64,000 nucleotides of DNA from Cristatella mucedo (taxonomy: Eukaryota > Bryozoa > Phylactolaemata > Cristatellidae), in assembly GCA_009760855.2 (NCBI GenBank), contig WPIO01000001.1:16527001-16591000 (forward strand), in the 5' to 3' direction. The position numbers and the translations under genes were made by a program. Of this stretch, positions 56,901 to 63,869 are shown in pieces. Numbering within the stretch: the first letter of the stretch is position 1; each line of letters begins with the position of its first letter. The notes under the pieces are model-generated. The model saw nothing but the letters and a program-made list of their open reading frames with translations. It had not been told where the DNA came from and searched no databases.

Positions 56901-59900
56901 TGAATTGGATCATTTACGAAGCATTTGATTCGAAGTACTGCTATCATGCTGAACTTTTCTCACTTGTGTTCAGTGGCGGGCGGTTTTATGAATTCCGTCT
57001 TACGGTTTAATTCACGCTTCTTAGCTGTGAATTTATGCATAGTTTGTTGGCTGACATCTTAACGATGTCAATGATGCTGTCTACTTTATAGGCCTTGCTG
57101 CTCGTTGCTAGGTTTAGGTATTTATTCGAGCATGTTGCATTTTGTATGCCTACTAGATTAACATTGCATCTCATAATGAGACTACCCATGGGTTGTGATA
57201 ATATCACAACCTCAGAGTAAATAGGGCATGGGCTGTGAGAATATCACAACCCATGCCCTACTTACTGTGAAGTCGTACCAAAACGATAATTTAAAAGAGC
57301 TCTGAAATGAGTAGATGTTCTAGATTTGAGGCTGTACTGATCGCTTTTCAAGGAAGCCCCCCAAACATAGTCCTCCATAATATTTTTGTCATACTGTCTT
57401 TAGCCACTTTCAAAGTCCAGTGTATCCTGGTGAAAATGCTCGTCTTGCTCCTGTGAGTGAAGCTGAAGAAGCTTCTAGAAGCTTCTACATTCTTCTCGAA
57501 TTTGTCAAGACGAGCATCAAAGCTGTGTACTTGGAGGATATATTACGCACACGCCATTTTGACATAGCTCTCTTTGAGAGACTGAGCCACCTGCTCATAA
57601 TTTTAAAACAAGTGATTGCCTAGAAAGCCGCGAACCAATGCAGCAATGCTGTCCTAAGATGCTTTATCTGGCCTGTTCAGCTTCTTGGCAAATTCGTCAC
57701 GCTCGACGATCTTCTCTGTCTTCTCGGTCCGATGAAGAGACCACCCTTGACCTTTGCCTCCGACAAAGGCGGAAAAATACATTGGATATACTTGAAAGCT
57801 AAGTTCTCCATGTTCTAGAGCCATGCAAATTGCTTGACGAAGTCTAACTTGATGTGCAGTAGTGGTATCAACACTTTTTCCACGTCTTCCAGAAGCTCTG
57901 TCGATTTCGTTGTTCCCACGGATAGATTGGTCCACTGTGGTGGTCAGTCCCCTTTTGTCCTATGCGCCTTGACGTCCCTCTATTTCGTAGGCAAAGGGAA
58001 CGAGGAAACTTCGTGAAGCTCGGCCTCGGAGGCCCATCAGGAATGACACCATTTTGAAATATCCAATGATCTCCCGGCCATAGTTGCCTTACAAGGCACC
58101 CAGAAACATCTTGACAGCACTGGTGTAGTTCTTTTTGGGATGCACAGAGTCAGCCATAGAGAGAGGACTCGCTATTGATTACGGGTCTTGAGACCCCTGG
58201 ATTAACTATATGTGAAAAGGTGCCATTCACTTGGGTCACTGATGATTCCCCTAGCCTCGATTAAACCGGCTACATTGTTGCAGAAGCATGGCCCATCTTG
58301 CCGAATGAAGATGTTGGAAAAAAGTTGGTGATGCCGTCTGTGATCTGTTACTTTCATTCTTTGGTGAGCCGTGATGGCGCACTAGGTAAGGTGGTTGCTT
58401 TTCACGACCTCTGTCCCGATGTCGTGGGTTCGAATCCTGCGGTGGGCGATCCTTTATCTCCACTGCAAGCGGTGGTGATAGCCTTAATGGCTCTTCTGTC
58501 GCTAAACAAAAGAGGCTGTTAAATCAGCTAGTATTTAATTTAATTTAATTTCTGTCCAACAAGTTCCATCCCGTTGGCCTAGAAGGTCAGCATAGACCTA
58601 GTAAGACCAAAGTCTCTGATTAGGTGGTTGAGGTTGTTCTGGTTGGAGAAGTATGGCATTCTCACCTCATCTGGATGTGTGAAATTGGAGTCTGGGTATG
58701 CAGTACTCTCCTTGCTGTCTGACCTGTTGCTTCCTGATGATGGCTGATCCCTCTCTGGAGGGCTGGTGACAGGAAGCGGTACTGGGGAGATAGATGAAGG
58801 AATGTGGGAGGCATGCTCTCGCCATTTTAAGTTTGGAAGGGTGCACCATTCACAAGTAGCTGGTGCTTGATGGTCAGGTCAGATCAGACGGTTCCTTCCA
58901 AATTTATGGGAAAGCAAACTTCACGGCACTCTTTTCGCTCTTCTATCAGCCTGTAAAAATATCGGAATGATATAAGTTAAAAATGATATTTCACACACTA
59001 TCTAATATTGTGCAAGAAATTTGATCTAGCCAGAAGCAGTTGTTTACCTTACCCCTTTAAGAGTTCTCTTGCTGTGTTTGCATGGGAAATGAGGTGCCCA
59101 GGGCACGTCTTGATCCCCGACAGACATGCCGAAGTATACCTTGTTAGCCTCGCACATATTAACGGATGCTTTCACGGAGTACTTTTTTGCCTTTGTCTTG
59201 ATAAATTGTCCACATATATAGCAAAATGCATATGCTGGGCGCAAGCAACCTCATAATGCCATATCAATCTAATAGGGCTATTCCTCATTCTCTTACTCTG
59301 AAGTAGCATATACTAAAATGTTCATGTGAGGCACTGTACCTTTACATTTTTCTGAATACTATTCTAAAGTGTTTTGTCCTCTTAACCCTCACTAATTCGG
59401 TAGTGGCACAATGCTATGCTGCGCTAATTTGACTGTCGAACAATGCCTGACAGAAAAATCAGAGAATTTCAGAATAGCGGTGTCCAGATCACGGAAAAAA
59501 GTATTTCTGGATCACTACCTATTTTGTATTTATTTTTGGCTTAAGGGACTGGGAAAACATATTTTGTACCAAGGACAAGATTAATAGGTTTCTGTTACCT
59601 AGTGTAATTCTCGAAAACTTACTTTGATTGTGAGCACAGTGTGCTACCCTCAGGCTGAAAAAATTCATGCACACCTCAGTTCTCAGTATTCGAGCTGGCT
59701 CGAGCACAAACCATTGCCATAGAGCATTTGGGAACTCCGGTCAGCCATCAGTTATCTCGAAGCTTTCATCCACTTGGCGTCTTTAGTAGTTCTATAGGCT
59801 TGCTTAAAAAAAAGCTAAAATCAGCATTTTAGCTGGCAGATTAGTCATTTATAAAGGCCATGGCATCTTTCGGGTTTCCCAGAATTTATAGGAGCAACCT

Positions 59901-62900
59901 GCACCGTATCTATGCTTATTGCTATGTGGTGTAATGCTAACACCGATGTCCATCCTATACGTCTGGATTGGCCACATGTAGCTATAAAATGTCGGGGAGA
60001 AACACTCCATTGACTTCATTATTGGAAGCTGCCACTATTGTATCTGCCAGGCAATAGCAATTGCGAGATAAGACGACGACTTGAGATTAGCGAATTCACT
60101 ATGTGCTATACTATCAGCCAATATGCTAGAACTAATTCCATGATCCGGTAGCTGGATCTTGTCGCTGCAAAAGACCGATGCCAGGGTTGACCTACTCATT
60201 AAGAATTTGATAGCACCTCGGAATAGAACTGCTACACTTCGAGTCCTTGTACGATCATGCACAGATGATACAGTGATCGATAAAGTAGTGATCGAGTAAA
60301 GATACCGTGCAGTGGGAGGCTTTCTAAGAGTGATATCTGCCGTCGGCTTGCAAAGCAAGAGTCTTTGCTCATCAGCCGTGATAAGCAGACGGCTTTCTAT
60401 GGGCCTACGACCACACCTACTAGACAGACAACGAGTGAACTTCTGCTAAATGGACTGACAAGAGTTAGCTCACTGTACATGATGACGAAAGCAATGCATA
60501 AGAGTTAGCCGAAAGAAAGATGAGGCATAAAGGCATGCACGACTCCTTCAACCAGAATGGTGTAAATACATAAACTGCTTGGGAGGTCCTTATATTTGGC
60601 AGCAAGATCTTAAGTACACTGCGAAGCCAGTTAAGTACGTTTTGTGATAAATCCGGTGTGGCACTGATGGACTGGCCCAGCTCCAAACGGACTGGCCCAG
60701 CCAGTCATCCCACCCATTAGAACGTTTATGGGACACAATCGAAGCCGACCGTTTCAGTGAAATTTTGGCATTCTTCAGAATGGTGTGGCAGCAGAAGAGA
60801 CAACTTAGAGGCTTATGGCTTCTATACCTGGGCAGATAAGGGAAGGAGTAAAGAATCGTGTTGGGCGACATCACACTAACCACATACGTATCAACAGCAT
60901 AGGTGCTTGTTTGTGAACTGTCAATACATGTTTTCGAAAGCTGTGCATAACTTTAGCATGCTTTTCAACTTGGACAATCTTTTATAATCCGAACAGAGTA
61001 GCTACCATAGCAGCCGTGGCCATACTACAAGGATTTTTTCGACAGTATTTAAATACTGTGCAATTGAATGTGGAACATCGTTTTTATATCGAGATGGAAT
61101 TCTGCGAGCATTTTATTCACGACCATGTTGCCTGAAAAGCGTTTTTAATACATTCTATTGTTGTGGCGCTGTTCTGTAGGTGGATATTTCGAGTAAAGAT
61201 CTAGACTTAATTTGCAGTGCTTGTCTTCCATACCTGAGCTGCAGGCAACCATTGCAGCTCCAAGAGGTAAGTGAGCATACCTACTTCCACGGGTTTCTGA
61301 AACATTCGTATGATTTAAAGAACCAAGCATTTCACCAAAGATATTACATAAATGAGTTTCAATCCTATTTATTTTCATCGCATGCTTATTGATACTGCAC
61401 ATGTAGAGCCTCGTTGTCCTCCGGCCACCCAAAACCACGTTTTCTGCATCAAGCTGCGCTTAAGTGCACCAGTTGAATGCCATGATTCACACTGCCATGA
61501 TAATGATCATTATTTGCATGCATGGCTTTGGAGAATGAGTGAATGTGAATGAATCGTGAATCGGCCTTTTTGAACCGAAAATGTGAAGTACCGATCTTCA
61601 TATCAGCTGGGGGCAGAATTGGGAAACTTTCTGATATTGTTTCACTGCTTAGAGTGGACATAATAGGTGAACCATAAGGGAAGTGTTGTCGTGCAGGCGA
61701 GCATGCGCGTATGTGTGTATGCGGAAGCAAGCCAGTATTTAGTGATTTATGTCTGTTAGCCCAAGTTTCATAGGTATCTTCGTTTGTCATAACCTGCATT
61801 AAGCATGGGCTAGTAGCAGTTATTGGTTGAGCAACTTTTGTATCTCCTTATTAGTCAGTCTGGTAATTTTCTAGTTGTGCTTTTGACAAATGTCGGAAAT
61901 ATATTGCAAAAACACAAGCTGCAAATTTGTAGGCTTGGATTAGGACCAGTATATGCCTGTGGCCTTGATTAGCACTGGCGTACACTAGTGAAAAAAGATG
62001 CGATCTTGATTGTTGATATCAAGTGCAAGGTCACCAAAATATTGAATTCCGAAGTCTTGCCTGTGACACTTGCATTGTGATGCTACTACATTTCTTCTTA
62101 TGCTGACCCACAAGGCCCGCCACGGCTTGTCTCCTTCATACCTAGCCGAACTGCTGCATCAGTTTCAGCCTGTTCGCGCCCTCAGGTCCTGTGTGGACAA
62201 TAAATTAGCTGTCCCATTCCTCTGCTTAAAGACAGTTGGCGACAGAAGCTTTAGCTCTGCAGGTCCTAGACTGTGGAACTCGCTTCCGCAATTCTTGCGC
62301 AACGACAACTACTCTCCAACTGCCGACTATGGCACATCTTTTTCAGCGGTCCTGAACTGCTACTTCCATGCTACTCACTACCTCAACTGCTCTCCTAACT
62401 CTGCTATGCTTCCCACTTTCTCTTTGTTGCGTGAGACGAAGTCTGTTGGCTACCGAATGCGTACCGAAAGCCGCTTAGGCTGTGAGTGCGCTATAGAAAA
62501 CTCTCCTGCGTAACACCCACATGGTCTTTATGACTTTGTGGAGTTACTGACGGAGATACATGACATTACATTACATTACATTTGTGGCTCACTTTGCATT
62601 CCTTGAAATAGCCATTCATTGCATTGCTTATTATATCCTTCATTTCTCCTTAAACTCTTGTCTGCCATTCTGTTCCATTTTCATTATTTCTCCATAAACT
62701 TTTTTTTCTGCTATTCTGTACCATTTTCGTGTTTGCCATTTTAGCCCTACTGATTGCTGCTGTTTTGGGTCCTCGTTTTAGGAGTGTGTGCATTGCTTTA
62801 AACTGCTTGCTGCTATCGATGCTGATGCAATCTGGCTCAAGTTGAACTTGCTTTACTGCCACCAGCCACCTCCACCTCCACACAGTTGCTTCAGCAGTGT

Positions 62901-62952
62901 GAAGGTATTTGCCTATTCTACAGCTCATGCTCAGCAGGCTCTTATACGCTGA
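37131..62952 (+). CDS. TTI1: TTI1, TELO2-interacting HEAT-repeat protein (whole gene)
   Basis: Twenty-two well-supported exons and one doubtful exon give about 1115-1135 codons; human TTI1 has 1089. Blocks matching the human protein run from end to end: FLLLRPTCVAL, CFASFLPGIVLSLSKVITGD, LIGLVGDEQPLV, LLNSSAHLQRL, DDERLWKELSACCHLLGRYG, TLLVSQTA, ERCSHMLSHD, SKEVLPRL and ADAIWLKLNLLYC. Known role: with TELO2 and TTI2 it forms the TTT complex, which works with HSP90 and R2TP to stabilise PIKK kinases (mTOR, ATM, ATR, DNA-PKcs, SMG1, TRRAP). The fold is alpha-solenoid HEAT repeats. The only weak point is the join between exons 5 and 7. Confidence 0.92.
37472..37614 (+). CDS. TTI1: TTI1 exon 2
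   Basis: Acceptor tctttcag, phase 2 in, phase 1 out at TTG|gtatgg. It encodes QEEMCAASAAAIKAILKVS and SVYKDLVMVLFVALNPPT, matching human ECLTFVLSST..QELLQELFSEL. Confidence 0.85.
38060..38300 (+). mobile_element. LINE 3' end, (ATT)n-tail family
   Basis: TTFRKKLKTHLF corresponds to the TFKRNLKTHLF end of the 20640-21850 copy. It is followed by aaagtgcctagaaagagatt, ttctctaagggg and an ATT run. Confidence 0.75.
38690..38960 (-). mobile_element. LINE 3' end, (ATT)n-tail family
   Basis: On the minus strand it ends aaagtgcctagaaagagatt followed by an ATT run. The coding part includes the SFGDRDF and LTNLKS region. Confidence 0.7.
39047..39116 (+). CDS. TTI1: TTI1 exon 3
   Basis: Acceptor gttttgcag, donor CCTGG|gtaaga; phase 1 in, phase 2 out. 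AKSEECQEDVVHALTVLLHS matches human SEELKLAVIQGLSTLMHS. Confidence 0.9.
39303..39454 (+). CDS. TTI1: TTI1 exon 4
   Basis: Acceptor gcctgcag, donor GTCAC|gtgagt; phase 2 in, phase 1 out. VLLQFYHAAHLAAIGHGVST and RVKLASLECLAELGQ match human ILTFYEPSILPRLGFAVSL and KIAALKCLQVLL. Confidence 0.92.
39455..40628 (+). other. TTI1 intron 4: no identifiable feature
   Basis: About 1.2 kb with no recognised repeat and no exon-like frame in phase. Confidence 0.5.
40629..40747 (+). CDS. TTI1: TTI1 exon 5
   Basis: Acceptor cttgttcag, donor ATAGCT|gtgagt; phase 1 in, phase 0 out. CFASFLPGIVLSLSKVITGD is one of the clearest matches to human TTI1 (LFASFLPGISTALTRLICGD). Confidence 0.95.
40748..42462 (+). other. 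TTI1 intron 5
   Basis: Holds a LINE 3' tail (42110-42180, agtacctggatagagatt then ttctcttagggtgc). Two minus-strand frames of 63-85 codons (41625-42057) are not recognised and look like eroded repeat. Confidence 0.45.
42463..42525 (+). CDS. TTI1: TTI1 candidate exon 6 with in-frame TGA
   Basis: A 63-bp segment lies between acceptor gttcatag and a strong donor GCCGAA|gtgagt. In the phase left by exon 5 it reads LETIYKAARGLFKDKQHA, which fits the human VRIFCEAVSLVMADEQL position. It then hits TGA at 42517-42519, six bases before the donor. Skipping it leaves exons 5 and 7 in frame if exon 7 begins at 43952. It may be a poison exon, an exon with a different true donor, or an exon carrying a null change or sequence error. 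Confidence 0.45.
42526..43951 (+). other. TTI1 intron 6: no identifiable repeat
   Basis: A Ser-, Cys- and Arg-rich open stretch follows a good acceptor (tctgtcag) near 43250. It has no family match, and I could not place it between exons 5 and 7. Bases 43600-43670 are rich in gccgct words. Confidence 0.4.
43952..44172 (+). CDS. TTI1: TTI1 exon 7 (poly-Ala start)
   Basis: GGQLVVRRTPEWTAGAAEKL and ICERSVGHASHRVRLSVARL match human ELMVYREASWVKKTGDKL and HVSVHPHWKVRLELVEL. The start is uncertain: acceptor tag at 43937 is phase 1 and acceptor cag at 43951 is phase 0. I give the phase-0 site because it agrees with exon 5. A CAG run right after it encodes Ala and offers further acceptors. Donor ACTCG|gttagt, phase 2. 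Confidence 0.82.
44322..44569 (+). CDS. TTI1: TTI1 exon 8
   Basis: Acceptor cattgcag, donor CCAG|gtgtgt; phase 2 in, phase 1 out. TLLEVLIGLVGDEQPLVTTY and FTSRLPRLLQQP match human PLLKALVGLVNDESPEIQ and LATSLPRLMNSQ. A minisatellite full of GTGAGC begins about 40 bp downstream. Confidence 0.93.
44611..44764 (+). repeat. 18-bp minisatellite (gtgagc-gagttcgtgcgc)
   Basis: About 8.5 tandem copies spaced exactly 18 bp, with GTGAGC at 44615, 44633, 44651, 44669, 44687, 44705, 44723 and 44741. Early units carry gcgag and later ones gcaag, so the last five expanded from one variant. Repeat-derived long frames exist on both strands and are not genes. Confidence 0.95.
45001..45165 (+). repeat. tRNA-derived SINE
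   Basis: Head gagccgtgatagcccagg, B-box gtgggttcgaatc, tttattgcc, aatggtggtgatag, ctcttctgccgctataca, tail aggctgttaaatcagcta. This is a good copy, useful as a consensus template. Confidence 0.85.
45908..45964 (+). CDS. TTI1: TTI1 exon 9 (19 codons)
   Basis: Acceptor cgttgcag, donor GCTCG|gtgagc; phase 1 at both ends. DDTRLASLRLLHGYLTVLG matches human [20 protein letters not shown]. Confidence 0.9.
46213..46353 (+). CDS. TTI1: TTI1 exon 10
   Basis: Acceptor tgccgtag, donor CGGAG|gtgact; phase 1 at both ends. TRMDRLLNSSAHLQRLMHAF matches human KINFVLNSVAHLQRLSKAL, followed by SQVLEL. Confidence 0.9.
46547..46759 (+). CDS. TTI1: TTI1 exon 11 (starts in CAG run)
   Basis: The boundary falls at the first of seven consecutive CAG units; any of them could act as acceptor without changing frame. 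The exon encodes Ala repeats, an acidic linker, then WQQFKHFDDERLWKELSACC, matching human [20 protein letters not shown]. Donor CTATG|gtatgc, phase 1 at both ends. Confidence 0.87.
46760..48086 (+). other. TTI1 intron 11 with one SINE
   Basis: A minus-strand SINE lies at 47243-47398. A pair of near-identical ctgcctattc...cggctgccgtcagttcttctact units lies at about 47540-47657, a local tandem duplication. Nothing coding is seen. Confidence 0.5.
47243..47398 (-). repeat. tRNA-derived SINE
   Basis: On the minus strand, gcccagtaggtaaggtgc, cacgacccaggtcgtgggtt, gagttctgcagtgggcgac and a ggctttt-type tail. The B-box is well kept and the tail somewhat eroded. Confidence 0.78.
48087..48203 (+). CDS. 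TTI1: TTI1 exon 12
   Basis: Acceptor tattgtag, donor CTTTG|gtaagt; phase 1 at both ends. NVIVLTDHLLDMMNESGRYE and KEAALILNEVLRG match human NLYLLVDHFMELYHQSVVY and KQAAMILNELVTG. Confidence 0.93.
48494..48774 (+). CDS. TTI1: TTI1 exon 13
   Basis: Acceptor gcttgtcag, donor GTCAGG|gtgagt; phase 1 in, phase 0 out. VAKDVIREYLDKLSSTADAR and ANGQILFTCILLDGLSVAVR correspond to human LREIVTSILEEYTSQENW and [20 protein letters not shown]. The middle is poorly conserved, as in the family. Confidence 0.88.
48988..49145 (-). repeat. tRNA-derived SINE (eroded)
   Basis: On the minus strand it has gcccatcggtaaggagctc, a gggttcgaatcct B-box and ctcttctgctgctacaca. The tail is degraded. Confidence 0.65.
49831..49970. 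other. 140-bp near-perfect foldback (hairpin)
   Basis: Arms of about 50 bp (49831-49879 and 49918-49970) pair through gagtcaatgtcattgccagg. An inner stem, gtgaagtagaag with cttctacttcac (49881-49892 and 49906-49917), closes on a 13-base loop. The whole would fold as one long hairpin with a few bulges. It is not part of any repeat that I recognise. Confidence 0.85.
50035..50530 (+). mobile_element. CR1/L2-like LINE 3' fragment, (ACATT)n-tail family
   Basis: Starts in the GLAPPYLAELLHQFQPP region and contains LRSTGPRLWSSLPQHL, MKSVGYRMHTES and the noncoding end gatggagatacattacattt. A TA repeat at 50424-50440 interrupts it. Confidence 0.8.
50894..50937. repeat. TA microsatellite
   Basis: About 22 TA units. 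Confidence 0.95.
51243..51405 (-). repeat. tRNA-derived SINE
   Basis: On the minus strand it has ggtgaggtgcttgctcttca, cgacccaggtcatgagttc, ggtggtgatagccgtgaaag, ctcttctgctgctata and tail gaggctgttaaatta. Confidence 0.8.
51624..51760 (+). CDS. TTI1: TTI1 exon 14
   Basis: Acceptor atgttttag, donor CACGA|gtaagt; phase 0 in, phase 2 out. YLLIDSLYTLLDRLSDDTLL and VSQTAYVALEEICHAL match human [20 protein letters not shown] and ISQVATSTMMDVCRAC. Confidence 0.94.
51951..52116 (+). CDS. TTI1: TTI1 exon 15
   Basis: Acceptor gatttgaag, an AG preceded by a weak pyrimidine tract; donor TTGAT|gtatgt; phase 2 in, phase 0 out. SIHQLLFRHADYIVNSLALK and LRRLSYYPRAP match human [20 protein letters not shown] and LRHLALHPHTP. 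Confidence 0.9.
52283..52411 (+). CDS. TTI1: TTI1 exon 16
   Basis: Acceptor tatgtgtag, donor GTGGCA|gtgagt; phase 0 at both ends. It encodes VMNTLDSSHDETTARMILHV and LNTLLSCMCRWYP, matching human LATLDQFYDKRAASFVSVL and HALMAALAQWFP. Confidence 0.9.
52737..52798 (+). repeat. 20-bp tandem repeat, three copies
   Basis: Three identical cgattcggaacatccgtagt units end 18 bp before the exon 17 acceptor. Identity between the units suggests recent expansion. Confidence 0.95.
52816..53124 (+). CDS. TTI1: TTI1 exon 17 (acidic linker)
   Basis: Acceptor tatttatag, donor AACAGA|gtgagc; phase 0 at both ends, 103 codons. The first part (RFLDYCRQKFLATDQEM) and last part (PPPLHITLANR) match human EQFLLNYLKEKDV and PPLPLQIQIAMD. 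The middle is a Ser/Glu/Asp-rich linker of low conservation. Three 20-bp repeats end about 18 bp upstream. Confidence 0.88.
53512..53617 (+). CDS. TTI1: TTI1 exon 18
   Basis: Acceptor cttttacag, donor TGGAAA|gtatgc; phase 0 in, phase 1 out. VLERCSHMLSHDCVRVRIAA matches human [20 protein letters not shown]. Confidence 0.93.
53768..53850 (+). CDS. TTI1: TTI1 exon 19
   Basis: Acceptor tgttttag, donor CTTGCT|gtaagc; phase 1 in, phase 0 out. VLLPAVHRLWAPLVGRFSDT matches human [20 protein letters not shown]. Confidence 0.92.
53851..56055 (+). other. TTI1 intron 19
   Basis: Contains a GC-rich self-complementary patch (55030-55117) and a minus-strand LINE fragment (55170-55600). Open frames at 55600-55960 have no family resemblance. 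Confidence 0.5.
55170..55600 (-). mobile_element. CR1/L2-like LINE 3' fragment, (ACATT)n-tail family
   Basis: The minus-strand translation contains VDYKLAIPFLCLKTVGDRSF, CSASPRLELTS and DYI-type residues parallel to the 6240-7170 copy. The plus strand shows ccacaaagactatgtgggtg and ttatgcaggagagctctgta, which mark its 3' noncoding end. Confidence 0.78.
56056..56171 (+). CDS. TTI1: TTI1 exon 20
   Basis: Acceptor tatttcag, donor GTCAG|gtgagc; phase 0 in, phase 2 out. AFECLHVLAELSKDFIRQRV and SKEVLPRLCSFLRSQ match human [20 protein letters not shown] and CKDVLPKLAGSLVTQ. Confidence 0.94.
56352..56439 (+). CDS. TTI1: TTI1 exon 21
   Basis: Acceptor ctttttgtag, donor AAAGAT|gtaagt; phase 2 in, phase 0 out. 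GPAYAYTTSFRLQRVLLTRL matches human [20 protein letters not shown]. A 4.7-kb intron follows. Confidence 0.92.
57191..57266. other. Two adjacent hairpins from a duplicated motif
   Basis: 57191-57211 is a perfect 9-bp stem (ggttgtgat / atcacaacc) with a 3-base loop. 57216-57266 has a 23-bp stem with two mismatches and a 5-base loop (gaata). Both contain the same tgtga-aatatcacaacc motif, so one arose by copying the other. Confidence 0.85.
57654..58960 (-). pseudogene. Broken repeat-associated gene of unknown function, split by a SINE
   Basis: Read on the minus strand, the left part holds NQNNLNHLIRDFGLTRS. After the SINE come DPSEWHLF, PKKNYTSAVKMFLGAL, YFKMVSFLMGLRGRASRSFL and RGNNEIDRASGRRGKSV. 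The order matches a protein type that I recall as occurring in many near-copies in cnidarian and arthropod genomes: LNDLVRDL.L, EEWRLFIDSS, KE.Y..VK..L, DLKM...LLG.Q.GYTK..CF.C. Its function and class are not known to me, but the copy number suggests transposable-element origin. This copy is clearly decayed and older than the SINE inside it. Confidence 0.55.
58364..58552 (+). repeat. tRNA-derived SINE (well preserved)
   Basis: gagccgtgatggcgcactagg, cgtgggttcgaatcc, ggtgggcgatcctttat, gcaagcggtggtgatagcc, ggctcttctgtcgctaaaca, aggctgttaaatcagcta, then an aattt run. It lies within the broken repeat-associated gene. Confidence 0.88.
60030..60860 (+). mobile_element. Tc1/mariner transposase relic
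   Basis: The plus-strand translation shows RRLSMGLRPHLL, ELAHCT, KDEAKRHARLLQPEW-like text, then TDWPSQSSHPLERLWDTIEA. The last matches the WPSQSPDLNPIEHLWD block of Tc1-type transposases. Several stops and frame changes occur across it, so it is inactive. Terminal inverted repeats were not identified. Confidence 0.7.
61180..61266 (+). CDS. TTI1: TTI1 exon 22
   Basis: Acceptor gttctgtag, donor AAGAG|gtaagt; phase 0 at both ends. DLDLICSACLPYLSCRQPLQ followed by LQE matches human [20 protein letters not shown] and LQE. Confidence 0.93.
61267..62781 (+). other. TTI1 intron 22 with one LINE
   Basis: A LINE 3' fragment occupies 62060-62580. Unassigned sequence flanks it on both sides, and no extra exon is needed by phase. 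Confidence 0.55.
62060..62580 (+). mobile_element. CR1/L2-like LINE 3' fragment, (ACATT)n-tail family
   Basis: A 147-codon frame contains LTHKARHGLSPSYLAELLHQ, VGDRSFSSAGPRLWNSLPQF and MRTESRLGCECAIENSPA. It ends gagatacatgacattacatt with more acatt units. It is very close to the 6240-7170 copy and still open, so this family moved fairly recently. Confidence 0.85.
62782..62952 (+). CDS. TTI1: TTI1 exon 23 (terminal, stop)
   Basis: Acceptor cgttttag, TGA at 62950-62952. CVHCFKLLAAIDADAIWLKL and NLLYCHQPPPPP match human [20 protein letters not shown] and YCPVQFTPP. The tail ends HAQQALIR, where human TTI1 ends with VLQLLKELQ. Confidence 0.93.
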   Translation, partial: ECVHCFKLLAAIDADAIWLKLNLLYCHQPPPPPHSCFSSVKVFAYSTAHAQQALIR

Positions 62953-63417
62953 CACCAGGCGTTCTGTAGACCACAACTATGAATGCAAAATAAGCTGTAC
63001 CGAGTCATGGCATGAATGGCATGGCTTGCCAACGAGTCGTCAATGCTCAATCGATGCCTTCCATCTTGTAGTTATTTGCATCGGGCCATGTTCCCCATGC
63101 ACCAGAGTTTGCCGAGAACGTCACTCAACTCATGCAGAGCATTGGATGATGGTAAAATTGGATGCAAGAGCATCCAAACAACATCAACAACACAACATCG
63201 GTCAGAAAGCAATCTGGTTGGAAATAGTAAACCGGAGTGTTTGCCAACGTGGCAGCACGTGCTATTTTCATGACTGTCTAGAAACACGAGTTACCCGGCG
63301 ACTTTTTCTTATGAATAATATATATATATATATGATAAACATTAAAACGGATGCGATGTTCTCTATATGTGGTCTATTCATGTACTCCAGCTTTTGCCCC
63401 TACCCAGTGCAAATAAA
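62953..63417 (+). other. TTI1: TTI1 3' UTR with poly(A) signal
   Basis: About 465 bp after the stop, AATAAA at 63412-63417 is followed within 15 bp by a GT-rich stretch, the usual arrangement of a cleavage site. A short AT repeat lies at 63317-63333. Confidence 0.6.
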
Positions 63418-63589
63418 GAGCAGTGTGTGATGCATGCATAACTTAAGGTTTGAGCACGAAAATGGGATGAGTATGAAACAAATTTGAGTCGTCACTGATG
63501 GTAGGGCTTAGGCCTGTTGTGCTCGTTCGGCTAGGAAAGCAAGAGATGGCATGACAGAGAGATAACAAAGGAGCGAGATGAGAGAGAAA

Positions 63590-63620
63590 GTGTGTGTGTG
63601 CGTGTGTGTGCGTGCGTGTG

Positions 63621-63692
<72 letters not shown>
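63590..63692. repeat. GT microsatellite
   Basis: About 100 bp of GT and GCGT units. His/Thr-rich frames on the minus strand come from the repeat. Confidence 0.95.
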
Positions 63693-63694
<2 letters not shown>

Positions 63695-63869
63695 AAAGAG
63701 AAAGCAAAAAAGAGAAAATGAAAGAGTGAAGTAACAGATGGAGAACGTGAGACTATCCATGCTGCCACTAACAATCTTTGCATCCTTACCCTTTGCTTAA
63801 AATCTCTAACCATATTATGCTTGTTGTCAATGAGCATACCAACACTATCCGTTCTATCGTGCTTTCTGT

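Larger units (their letters stand above)
56440..61179 (+). other. TTI1 intron 21 (4.7 kb), nested repeats
   Basis: Contains paired hairpins (57191-57266), a broken repeat-associated gene (57654-58960, minus) interrupted by a SINE (58364-58552), and a Tc1-like relic (60030-60860). About 1 kb between 58960 and 60030 is AT-rich and unassigned. Confidence 0.6.
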
